Assembly (NCBI RefSeq): GCF_001445655.1
Contig: NZ_LNBE01000008.1
Location: 114,803-178,802, forward strand
Direction: 5' to 3'
Source of the DNA: Streptomyces roseifaciens
Lineage (GTDB): Bacteria > Actinomycetota > Actinomycetes > Streptomycetales > Streptomycetaceae
DNA length: 64,000 bases
How positions within the stretch are numbered: position 1 is the first letter of the stretch; every line of letters starts with the position of its first letter. Positions 31,370 through 39,074 of the stretch are shown piece after piece. The notes beneath the pieces were generated by a model. It saw only the letters and a program-made list of their open reading frames with translations. It was not told where the DNA came from and ran no database searches. The position numbers were made by a program, and so were the translations under genes.

Positions 31370-32278
31370 GTGCCCGGATCCGGCTACGCGGTCGACCTCT
31401 ACCAGGCGGACAGGCCCCTGGGCGCGGGGTTCCTGCTCACGCGGTGCTTCGTCCTGACCGCGGACCATTGCCTGCGGTACCTGGCCGGTGACGAGGAGCA
31501 CGTCAGCGTGCACCTCGGCGACGGCACCGCGGTCGGCGGGCGCGTCTGCCGGCGCATCGAAGAGGCCGACCTCGCCCTGATCGAGGTCCTCGAACCGGAA
31601 CTGGTGCCGCTGACCCTGCCCGTCGGGGACCTCCCCCGCCGCGGCGACCGCTGGCGCGGCCTGCACCGGCCGACCCTCGGCGATCCCCACCTGGGCGGCC
31701 ACGTCGACGCGGACGCCGTCGACTACACGTGCGTGGGCGGAGGGCGCATCCAGGCCATGCAACTCGTGGCGGAACAGGCCCTGGGCGACTACTCGGGCTA
31801 CTCCGGCGGGCCCGTCGAGCGCGTGACGACGGCGGAGCGGGGGGCGGCCCTGCTGGGCGTCCTGATCGAGCAGTATCCGGACCGGCAGGCACCCGACCGT
31901 GCGGCGAACGTGCTGTTCGCCGTGCCGCTCCGGGAGGTGATGAGCCGCTTCCCCCACTTCCGGACGGACCACCTGCTGCGGGTGCTGGAGCCGCCCGCGA
32001 GCGTGGCGGAACCGGTGGAGCGGCACGAGGAACAGTCCGCTACAAGAGGGGCCGTGGTTCCTCCGCCGGTCGCGGTGCCGGTCCCGGTGAACGGCCCTCC
32101 CGGAGCGGAGCCCGCTCCCGTCTCCGTCGACATGGCGGTCGCCAAGGGCGAGGCGCTGCTGAGCGCGCTCAAGGAGTGGTCGGAACGGGGCCTCATCGAC
32201 CCGGGGCAGGTGGCCGGGCTGCAGGTGCACATCGCCAAGAACGTCGTCGACCTGGCGCTGGGGGGTGAGGCGTCGTGA
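31370..32278 (+). CDS. Trypsin-like serine protease
   Basis: 302 residues from a GTG. No signal peptide, so it acts inside the cell. The chymotrypsin-fold triad is visible: His33 (LTADHC), Asp67 (EADLALIEV) and Ser145 (YSGYSGGPV). A Pro/Val-rich linker (about 215-250) leads to a helical C-terminal tail (KGEALLSALKEWSERGLIDP) that could be an interaction segment. Cytosolic trypsin-like proteases with adaptor domains are hallmark components of actinobacterial conflict systems. Gene order Trypco1 - protease - TPR, with a GTGA overlap to the TPR gene, implies a single functional unit. The substrate is unknown; self-cleavage or cleavage of an effector are both possible. Confidence 0.9.
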   Translation: MPGSGYAVDLYQADRPLGAGFLLTRCFVLTADHCLRYLAGDEEHVSVHLGDGTAVGGRVCRRIEEADLALIEVLEPELVPLTLPVGDLPRRGDRWRGLHRPTLGDPHLGGHVDADAVDYTCVGGGRIQAMQLVAEQALGDYSGYSGGPVERVTTAERGAALLGVLIEQYPDRQAPDRAANVLFAVPLREVMSRFPHFRTDHLLRVLEPPASVAEPVERHEEQSATRGAVVPPPVAVPVPVNGPPGAEPAPVSVDMAVAKGEALLSALKEWSERGLIDPGQVAGLQVHIAKNVVDLALGGEAS

Positions 32279-34695
32279 CGGATGAACTGCGGGAAGCCAT
32301 CGGGCGGGCGGAGGAGGCGGTGACCGGTGGGGGCGCGGCAGGGGCGGCGCTCACCGTGACCGCCGGGGCCGTGCGCCGCGCCGTTGCGGCGGGGCGCCCC
32401 GGCGCCGTCGAGGACGTCTGCTACCTGGCGACGCTCCTGCATGCGCTGGGCCGGTGCAAGACGGCTCTGGTGATCCTGCGCTCCGGGTCCCTCGCCGTGC
32501 CGGACTCCCCCGCCCTCGACAGCTCCGCCAAAGCCGCGGCGCTGAACAAGCTGGCGGCGAGGATGGTCGACCTCGGAGAGCTGGAAGAGGCACGCCGCAC
32601 GCTGGAAGCCGCGCGGGAGCACGACGACGCCGAACAGCACGTACGGGCCGAGACGTTCGCCAACCTGGCCGCCGTCCACGCGCGCGCCGGCAACTTCGAG
32701 AAGGCCGAGCTCGTGGTGGGGCTCGCGCGCCTCGCGCTCGACGGGGGCGAGGAGCGTCAAGTGCGCCTCCTTCTCTCCTCGGTCGACCTGGCCCTCGCGC
32801 GCTGGAGCAACGACCCCGTACAGCTCAGCGAGGTGGCCGCCGACGTGCGCGAAGCCGACCGGCGGGCGCCGGCCGCGCCGGAGCCGCAGCAGTCCGCGGA
32901 CATCTCGGCGCTCGCCTTCCGGGCGGCGGTGGAGTTCGAATGGGCGCGGTCGCTGCGCGCCCACGAGCGCATGGTGCAGGTCACCGACGTACTGGCCACC
33001 GTCGCGGCCCGGGCGGCCGCCGAGCTGGGCGCCCGTCACCCGCAGACCGTGACCGCCGTGGCCGACCTGGCCTGCGCGGAGTACGAGACCGTGCGGCGGA
33101 CGGAGGATCTGCCGCGGCTGCAGCGCGCCGTACGGGCGCTGGAGGAGGCGGCGGAACAGGCCTCGGACTGCTTCGGCGACCGTCACCCCCTCACCATCAC
33201 CGCGCTGACGAACCACGCGTGCGCCGAACTCGACCTCGCGCGGGCCATGGAGTCGCCCGGTCGCATGGAGTACGCCGAGGAGGCCCTCGACGAGGCCGAC
33301 CGCATCGCCACGGCCGGCTTCGGGGCGGAGCACCCCATGGCGCTGCTGCTGAAGGGGACCCTGAAGGCGTGCCGCCGGATGCAGGGCATGGACGGGATGA
33401 CGATCGGCTACGGAAGCCGGCTCACGCTGGTGCGCACGGCCGTCGGCGACGAGTGGCATCCCCGTGAGGAGCTCGTGTCGCCGGACGTCGCCTCCCGGGT
33501 GCTGAAGTCCGGCCCGCTGCCGCATCCCGCCTCCGCCTCGCTGGAGTTACTCGGTCTCCTGCAGGAGAGTCACGAACTCGCGCTCTCCCACAGCCGGCAG
33601 GGGAACTGGAGCCAGGCGCTCGGCGCCCACCGGCGGGTTGCGGCGACCCGCGAGCGGCTGCTGGGGCAGGAGCACCCCGAAACCCTGGCGAGTCAGTACG
33701 AGGTCGCCTTGGCCCTGTCCAGGCTGGGCCGGCACGCCGATGCGCTGGGGTTCTTCGGGCAGCTCGCCGGTGCCCGCGCCCGGGTGCTCGGCCCCGAGCA
33801 CCCGGACACGCTCGCGGCACGCCAGGAGATGGCGTACGTCCTGGGCCGGCTGGGGCGGCACTTCGAGGCCTTCCAGATGTATTCCGAGGTCCTGGGCGCC
33901 CGGGAACGCACGATGGGCCCGGAGCACCCGGGCACGCTGCTCTGCCGGCACAATCTCGCGTTCAGCCTCGGGCGGCTGGGGCGCTGGGAGGAGGCGTACC
34001 CCATGCTGTGCGAGGTGGCGGCCGACCGGGCCCCCGCGCTGGGCGCCGAGCACCCCGACACCCTGACCACGCAGTACGAGGTCGCCTACGCGCTCGGCCA
34101 GCTCGGGCGGTGGGAGCAGGCCCTCACGGCGTACCGCAATGTGGCCGAAGCCCGGAGCCGGGTTCTGGGGCCCGACCACCCCGACACGCTCGCCGCCCGC
34201 TACGAGACGGGCATCTGCCTCGGGCGCCTGGGGCACAGCGCGGAGGCCCTTCAGGTGTACGACGCGCTCGTCGCGGACCGTGAGCGCATCGAGGGCCCGG
34301 ATGCTCCGGAGACCCTGCGGGCCCGGCACGGGCGGGGCGTCAACCTCGGCCGGCTCGGCCGCTGGGAGGAGGCCCTGGCGGAGGCCCGGCTGGTCTGCGA
34401 GCTCCGGGAACACGTGCTCGGTCCCGAGCACCCCGATGCGTTCGTCAGCCGCCGCGAAGTGGCCGTCGCCCTGGGGTGGCTGGGCCGCTGGGAGGAAGCG
34501 CTCGTGGCGTACCGGCATGTGGCGCGGGACCGGGAGCGCGTGCTCGGGCCCTCGCACAGCGACACCCTCGCGAGCGTCAACGACGAAGCGCACTGCCTCG
34601 AACAGCTCGGTCGTACGGCCGAGGCCGTCGTGCTCTACCGCCGCGTGACAGCTGCGCGTGCCGCCGCCCGCCCGCCCGGCGTTGAGGGGGCATGA
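32275..34695 (+). CDS. Large kinesin-light-chain-type TPR protein
   Basis: 806 residues from a GTG that overlaps the protease stop. The N-terminal half (1-430) is helical with irregular TPR-like units. The C-terminal half has about eight 42-residue repeats of the kinesin light chain type (consensus LGPEHPDTLAARYEVAYALG, then RLGRWEEAL), from about residue 445 to 790. The repeats are partly conserved at the nucleotide level in 126-base steps. It has no NB-ARC, NACHT or other ATPase domain. Such TPR arrays recognise proteins; in related conflict systems they act as the sensor. Here the sensor function, if any, stands alone and would have to control the co-encoded protease by contact. The stop overlaps the next start (ATGA). 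Confidence 0.9.
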   Translation: MTDELREAIGRAEEAVTGGGAAGAALTVTAGAVRRAVAAGRPGAVEDVCYLATLLHALGRCKTALVILRSGSLAVPDSPALDSSAKAAALNKLAARMVDLGELEEARRTLEAAREHDDAEQHVRAETFANLAAVHARAGNFEKAELVVGLARLALDGGEERQVRLLLSSVDLALARWSNDPVQLSEVAADVREADRRAPAAPEPQQSADISALAFRAAVEFEWARSLRAHERMVQVTDVLATVAARAAAELGARHPQTVTAVADLACAEYETVRRTEDLPRLQRAVRALEEAAEQASDCFGDRHPLTITALTNHACAELDLARAMESPGRMEYAEEALDEADRIATAGFGAEHPMALLLKGTLKACRRMQGMDGMTIGYGSRLTLVRTAVGDEWHPREELVSPDVASRVLKSGPLPHPASASLELLGLLQESHELALSHSRQGNWSQALGAHRRVAATRERLLGQEHPETLASQYEVALALSRLGRHADALGFFGQLAGARARVLGPEHPDTLAARQEMAYVLGRLGRHFEAFQMYSEVLGARERTMGPEHPGTLLCRHNLAFSLGRLGRWEEAYPMLCEVAADRAPALGAEHPDTLTTQYEVAYALGQLGRWEQALTAYRNVAEARSRVLGPDHPDTLAARYETGICLGRLGHSAEALQVYDALVADRERIEGPDAPETLRARHGRGVNLGRLGRWEEALAEARLVCELREHVLGPEHPDAFVSRREVAVALGWLGRWEEALVAYRHVARDRERVLGPSHSDTLASVNDEAHCLEQLGRTAEAVVLYRRVTAARAAARPPGVEGA

Positions 34696-35525
34696 GACCT
34701 CTCACCGCATCCGTTCCGCCCAGGACGCTGGTCGTCACGCTGCTCCTGGCCCTCGCCTCCGTGCTCGTCCTCGCCTCTCCCCCGTCCCGCGCCACACCTC
34801 CCTCCCCCGTCTCGGACCTCTACGGCTCGGACGTCAGGCGCCTGCCGACCACCCGTCCCGTCGTCGCGCTGACGTTCAACGCGGCGTGGGACGAGGCCGG
34901 GATCGCGGACGTGCTCGGCACGCTCACGCGGCTGGGCGTGCCCGCGGCGTTCTTCCCCACGGGGGACTTCGCCGACCGGCACCCCGGCGCCGTGCGGGCC
35001 ATGGCGGAGCACGGGTTCGGGCTGGGCAACCACTCGTACAGCCACCCGTATTTCGACCGCATCGGCGCCAGGGAGGCGCAGGAGGAGGTGCTGCGCGCGG
35101 ACCGGGCGATCCGGCGGGCCGGGAGGGTGGAACCCCTGCCGTTCTTCCGCTTCCCATACAGCGAGGCGCCCGCGGACAAGGTCGCACTGGTCAACTCGCT
35201 GGGCTTCGCGGACCTCGAATTCACGGCCGACACGAAGGGTTACCTCGGCGCTTCCCAGGGCATGACCGTCGACCAGGCCGTCGGCCGCGCCCTGGACGCG
35301 CTGACGCCGGGGGCCGTGATCCAGATGCACGTCGGCAGCGACGACGGCGGGCCCGTGCTCGACGCCCTGGCGCTGCCGCGGATCGTCGCGGGCGTGCGGG
35401 CGCGGGGGTACGGCTTCGCGGACCTGCGCGCATATGCCGGAAGGTCCTGCCGGTTCATCCGTTCCGGTCAACTACCGCGCACGAACCCCTACTCTGCGTA
35501 TTCACATGTCACTCTGTGTGCATGA
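34692..35525 (+). CDS. Exported NodB-fold polysaccharide deacetylase-like protein
   Basis: 277 residues; the ATG overlaps the TPR stop. A signal peptide covers about 1-34 (LVVTLLLALASVLVLAS). The NodB domain (about 55-255) has motif 2, HSYSH (His114, His118), that holds the metal, and motif 3, RFPYS. Motif 1, normally TFDDG, reads TFNAAWDEAG: the first Asp (usually the catalytic base) is Asn63, while Asp67 may replace the second acidic ligand. The same TFNAAWDE form occurs, as I recall, in many Streptomyces members, so it may be an active subgroup with shifted acid. It would remove acetyl groups from a cell-wall polymer. Coupling to the protease/TPR genes is unexpected. Confidence 0.85.
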   Translation: MRPLTASVPPRTLVVTLLLALASVLVLASPPSRATPPSPVSDLYGSDVRRLPTTRPVVALTFNAAWDEAGIADVLGTLTRLGVPAAFFPTGDFADRHPGAVRAMAEHGFGLGNHSYSHPYFDRIGAREAQEEVLRADRAIRRAGRVEPLPFFRFPYSEAPADKVALVNSLGFADLEFTADTKGYLGASQGMTVDQAVGRALDALTPGAVIQMHVGSDDGGPVLDALALPRIVAGVRARGYGFADLRAYAGRSCRFIRSGQLPRTNPYSAYSHVTLCA

Positions 35526-36214
35526 CGCTGACTTGGGCGAAGCCCGCGGCACCCGCCGGCATCGAGGACGTACTGGCGCAGATGCGGATGCTGGACGGGG
35601 CCCTGCCGCCGCGGGACGGGGTGCACGTCTTCAACCGCGTGTACCTGAAGGTCACGGAGCGGGTCGCCGAGCAGGCGGGGGCCGGAGGGTTCACGGACGG
35701 GGCCGCGGCCACCGAGCTCGCCGTCCGGTTCGCGGCGCGCTACCTGGCCGCCGTCGACCACACGGCGGCGGGCCGGGAGCCGCCGGCGTGCTGGCGGCCG
35801 CTGTTCCAGCTGCGGGGCCATCCGGCCGTCCGGCCCCTGCAGTTCGCGCTGGCGGGGATCAACGCCCACATCGGGCACGACCTCGCGCTGGCCCTCGTCG
35901 ACACCTGCCGCGCGCTGCGCGGCAGACCCCACCTGATGGAGGCCGACTTCGAGCGGGTGGGCGGGCTGCTGGTCGCCATGGAGGAGCGGATCCGCGAGGA
36001 GCTCATGCCCGGGCCGGATCTGCTGGACGTCGCCGATCCGCTGACGCACCTGGTGGGTTCGTGGTCCCTGCAGGCGGCACGGCGCGGTGCGTGGGCGTCC
36101 TTCCGCGCGCTGTGGGCGGTGCGCGGCCTGCCCGACGTGGCCGAGGAGCTGACCGGCCGGATCGACTCCAGCGTCGGGCTGGTGGGGCGCTGCCTGCTCA
36201 CGCCCTTGGGGTGA
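35522..36214 (+). CDS. DUF5995 family protein
   Basis: 230 residues; ATG overlaps the deacetylase stop (ATGA). The family is recognised from the Phe/Asp-rich segment HVFNRVYLKVTERVAE, FTDGAAATELAVRFAARYL, and the highly conserved PLQFALAGINAHIGHDLALAL block, which places His and Asp residues like a metal-binding helix-bundle hydrolase. It is all alpha-helical, soluble and without a signal peptide. The function is unknown to me. It closes the five-gene coupled run that begins with Trypco1, and a bidirectional terminator separates it from davB. An internal promoter just before it (TACTCT near 35491) cannot be excluded. Confidence 0.85.
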   Translation: MTLTWAKPAAPAGIEDVLAQMRMLDGALPPRDGVHVFNRVYLKVTERVAEQAGAGGFTDGAAATELAVRFAARYLAAVDHTAAGREPPACWRPLFQLRGHPAVRPLQFALAGINAHIGHDLALALVDTCRALRGRPHLMEADFERVGGLLVAMEERIREELMPGPDLLDVADPLTHLVGSWSLQAARRGAWASFRALWAVRGLPDVAEELTGRIDSSVGLVGRCLLTPLG

Positions 36215-36246
36215 GGCCCCCCGAGCTGGGGGGCTCGGGGGGCCTC
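36213..36246. terminator. Bidirectional terminator, DUF5995 and davB
   Basis: 13-bp perfect stem gaggccccccgag (36213-36225) with ctcggggggcctc (36234-36246), eight-base loop, between convergent stop codons. Confidence 0.85.
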
Positions 36247-36262
36247 GGTCAGGGAGCCCGGG

Positions 36263-37963
36263 TCAGTCCTCGGGCAGCTCGACCGGCGCGAGCTCGTCGT
36301 AGCGGTCGCCCGGGCCCGGGTTGGACGGGTCGGTCCCTCCGCCGAACTGGTGCATGATGCCCCACACCGCGTTGAGCGCGGTCTGCACGGCGCCCTCCGC
36401 CCAGCCGGCGGTCCAGGAGATGTCGTCGCCCGCGAGGAAGAGCCCGCGCTTGTCCTCGGGCAGGCGGTCCTGCATGAAGTGGGTGAACAGGCGCCGCTGG
36501 TAGCGGTAGTGGCCCGGCAGGTTCGCCTTGAACGCGCCCATGAAGTAGGGCTCGTTCTCCCAGGAGACGGTGACCGGGTTGCCGATGATGTGCTTCCGGA
36601 TGTCGACCTTGGGGTAGATCTCGCCGAGCGACTTGAGCATGACCTCCAGGCGCTCGTTCGCCGACAGCGGCAGCCACTTGAGGCTGTCGTCGCACCAGGT
36701 GTACGAGAGGCAGATGACGGCCGGCTTGTCGGGCCCGTCGTCCAGCAGGTAGGTACCGCGCGTCATCCGGTCGGTGAGCGTCATCGACATGACGTCCCGC
36801 CCGGTCTCCTCGTCCTTGTCCAGCCAGAACGGCCGGTCCACCGGCACGAACAGCTTGGAGGACTCCATGTAGTGGGTGCGCTCCATCGCCGTCCAGTGGT
36901 CGATGGGGAACAGCGAGTCGTCGCAGGCGATCTTCGACAGCAGCATCCACGACTGGGCGGTGAAGACCGCCGCCTTGTACGTGCGGATGTCGCCGGAGGC
37001 GTCGGTGACGGTGATGCCGTTGCCCGCGGTGCGGTGCAGACGGGTCACGGCCGGACGCGGGTCGCCGCCGTGCAGCGAGGACAGCGAGGTGCCCGGGGCC
37101 CAGTGGACGAGCTTCTCCGGCTCGCGCTCCCACAGGCGCATCGGGAGCTGCTGGCTGCCGCCGACGATGCCGCGGTGGTGGTCGTCGGCCTCGGTGTAGA
37201 CGACCCGCAGGATCTCCAGGATGGAGTTGGGGAAGTCCGTGTCCCAGCCGCCGGTGCCGAAGCCGACCTGGCCGAAGATCTCACGGTGCCGGAAGGACTT
37301 GAACGCCTCCGACTCGCACAGGAAGCCGTAGAAGGTCTGGTTGTCGAGCTTCTCGACCAGCTTCGCCCAGATCTCCCGGATGCGCGGCACGTCGCGCTCG
37401 CGCAGGGCGCGGTTCATGTCGGAGAAGTCCGCGCCCTCCTCCAGGCAGGCGTTCCACGCCTCGGCGACCTCGCGGTAGACCGGCGGCAGGTCGTCGATGG
37501 TGTGCGCGTAGTGCGACTCGCCCTTGAGGTCCACGACGGTCGACGGGGTGTCGGGCGCCAGCGGGTTGGGGAAGGGCTTGGTCTCCAGGCCCACCAGGTC
37601 GATGTAGTACTGCAGCGCGGTGGAGCTCGGGGGGAAGCGCATCGCGCCCATCTCGGCGGTCAGCGAGGGGTCGCAGCCCTCGAAGCCGACGGTGCGCAGC
37701 CGGCCGCCGATCTTGTCGGCCTCGTAGACGACGGGCTTGAGGCCCATCTTCATCAGCTCGTAGGCGGAGATGATGCCCGACAGGCCGCCGCCGATGACGG
37801 CGACCTCGGTGCCGTGCTCGGTCGCCGGTATCTGCCCGAGGCCCGCCGGGTGGGCGAGGAAGTCGTCGTACGGGAAGGGGAAGTCCGGGCCGACCATGGT
37901 GATCGGGGGCAGGGCCGGCTCCGACGGCTCGTCGTGGGCGGCGGTGGGCACCATGGACGTCAT
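36263..37963 (-). CDS. davB: Flavin amino acid 2-monooxygenase, DavB-like
   Basis: 566 residues. It begins with the PITMVGPDFPFPYDDFLAHP segment and the FAD-binding VAVIGGGLSGIISAYELM (GxGxxG at 58-63), then YEADKIGGRLR and the flavin-contact GAMRFPPSS. Near the C-terminus GLFLAGDDISWTAGWAEGA closes the FAD site. The whole pattern matches, from memory, lysine 2-monooxygenase DavB of Pseudomonas, which turns L-lysine to 5-aminovaleramide with O2. Tryptophan 2-monooxygenase and L-amino acid oxidases share the fold, so the substrate is inferred from the DavA-like amidase gene upstream. The ATG has GGAGA at good distance. A basic amino acid permease and two regulators lie close by on the same strand. 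Confidence 0.8.
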   Translation of the reverse strand: MTSMVPTAAHDEPSEPALPPITMVGPDFPFPYDDFLAHPAGLGQIPATEHGTEVAVIGGGLSGIISAYELMKMGLKPVVYEADKIGGRLRTVGFEGCDPSLTAEMGAMRFPPSSTALQYYIDLVGLETKPFPNPLAPDTPSTVVDLKGESHYAHTIDDLPPVYREVAEAWNACLEEGADFSDMNRALRERDVPRIREIWAKLVEKLDNQTFYGFLCESEAFKSFRHREIFGQVGFGTGGWDTDFPNSILEILRVVYTEADDHHRGIVGGSQQLPMRLWEREPEKLVHWAPGTSLSSLHGGDPRPAVTRLHRTAGNGITVTDASGDIRTYKAAVFTAQSWMLLSKIACDDSLFPIDHWTAMERTHYMESSKLFVPVDRPFWLDKDEETGRDVMSMTLTDRMTRGTYLLDDGPDKPAVICLSYTWCDDSLKWLPLSANERLEVMLKSLGEIYPKVDIRKHIIGNPVTVSWENEPYFMGAFKANLPGHYRYQRRLFTHFMQDRLPEDKRGLFLAGDDISWTAGWAEGAVQTALNAVWGIMHQFGGGTDPSNPGPGDRYDELAPVELPED

Positions 37964-38024
37964 CGGCTGAACTCTCCTGCGAAAAGTGGGGGTTGCGGCT
38001 CTGAGGGGCCCGGAGGCGGTGGGG

Positions 38025-38834
38025 TCAGACGAGTGAGGCGTACAGCTCCGGACGCCGGTCGCCCAGGTAGGTGTTCTCGGCGCGGGAGGCTTTCAGCAGC
38101 GCCGGGTCGACGTCGGCGACGATCAGGTCCTCGCCGCTGCCCGCCCGCGCCCGTACGGTCCCGTCGGGGGCGGCGAGGCAGCTGAGGCCGGCGAAGGTGA
38201 AGTCGCCCTCGTCGCCGCAGCGGTTGGCGTAGGCGATGTAGAGCTGGCTCTCCCAGGCGCGGGCCGGGACGATCGTCCGCGGGACGATCTCGTACGGGCG
38301 CATCAGCGCGGTGGGCGCGAGCAGCAGCTCGGTGCCGGCCAGTGCGTGGGCCCGCACCGGCTCGGGGAACTCGACGTCGTAGCAGATCAGCAGGCCGAGG
38401 CGGAGGCCCGCGAAGTCGGCCTGCACGACGGCCTCGGAGCCGGGCCGGAAGTGGGCCGTCTCGTACGCGCCGAAGAGGTGGGTCTTGCGGTAGTTGGCCA
38501 GGCGGGCGCCGTCGGGGCCGATGAGCTGCAGGGCGTTGTAGACCGTTCCGCCGTCGGCGTCGTCGCGCTCGGGGTAGCCGTAGCCGACGGCCAGGCCGTG
38601 CTCGGCGGCGATGCGGGCGACCGCGCGGGCGCCGGGGCCGTCGACCGCCTCGGCGCGCTCCCGGACCGCGTCCCCGAGGGCGTAGCCGGTGAGGAACAGC
38701 TCGTTGGTGAGCAGGATCCGTGCTCCCGCGGCGGCGGCCCGGCGGGCGGCGCCGTCGAGGGCGGCGAGGCTGTCCGAGGTGGAGGAGGGAACGCCGGCGG
38801 GGCCCTGGTACAGCGCGATACGCGGCGGCGTCAT
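38025..38834 (-). CDS. davA: Nitrilase-superfamily amidase, DavA-like
   Basis: 269 residues. The nitrilase triad is complete: Glu45 (TNELFLTGY), Lys117 (YRKTHLFG) and Cys151 (LLICYDVEFPE). IALYQGP at the start and YRKTHLFGAYETAHF agree with 5-aminovaleramidase DavA, which hydrolyses the amide made by DavB to 5-aminovalerate and ammonia. Gene order davA then davB, 61 bases apart, implies co-transcription from the promoter at 38906-38935. If the substrate were tryptophan the pair would make indole-3-acetate instead; the residues here cannot fully decide, but the neighbouring cationic permease favours lysine. Confidence 0.8.
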   Translation of the reverse strand: MTPPRIALYQGPAGVPSSTSDSLAALDGAARRAAAAGARILLTNELFLTGYALGDAVRERAEAVDGPGARAVARIAAEHGLAVGYGYPERDDADGGTVYNALQLIGPDGARLANYRKTHLFGAYETAHFRPGSEAVVQADFAGLRLGLLICYDVEFPEPVRAHALAGTELLLAPTALMRPYEIVPRTIVPARAWESQLYIAYANRCGDEGDFTFAGLSCLAAPDGTVRARAGSGEDLIVADVDPALLKASRAENTYLGDRRPELYASLV

Positions 38835-38905
38835 GCGGCCTCACTTCACCTGGTCCGGAGGGGGCGTGCGGAGCCCCTGCGGGGGCGTCGCGTTAAGACG
38901 CCTTG

Positions 38906-38935
38906 ACGGTACGGTCCGCCGTCCTGACCGGACAA
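38906..38935 (-). promoter_or_regulatory. davAB promoter
   Basis: -35 TTGTCC (38935-38930), 18-base spacer, -10 TACCGT (38911-38906), about 70 bases before the davA start. Confidence 0.5.
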
Positions 38936-38943
38936 GGCGCGTC

Positions 38944-39004
38944 CGTTGCGTGGAGGTGGACGATTCGTTGCGCCTTTCTGCCGTTTCGGCGCGATTCGTT
39001 GCGC
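38944..39004 (-). promoter_or_regulatory. Direct-repeat operator array upstream of davAB
   Basis: A 13-base sequence, cgattcgttgcgc, occurs at 38961-38973 and again, exactly, at 38992-39004 (31 bases apart, three helical turns); a partial copy (cgttgcg) sits at 38944-38950. The array lies just upstream of the -35, a position suited to an activator such as the nearby Lrp- or LysR-type proteins. Confidence 0.6.
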
Positions 39005-39033
39005 GGGGCCTTGCCGGGGCTCGCGGGGTCACG

Positions 39034-39072
39034 CCCCGGGGTCGGTCCGGCACTGCCGGACCGGCCCCGGGG
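39034..39072 (-). terminator. Terminator of the LysR gene
   Basis: 17-base arms (39034-39050 and 39056-39072) pair with one G-T wobble, three bases after the regulator's stop codon at 39075. Confidence 0.7.
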
Positions 39073-39074
39073 GC

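Noticed and set aside
36263..37963. Tryptophan 2-monooxygenase (indole acetate route)
   Set aside because: Same fold and also followed by an amidase in plant-associated bacteria, but the N-terminal pattern, the DavA-like partner and the cationic permease favour lysine. Not fully excluded.
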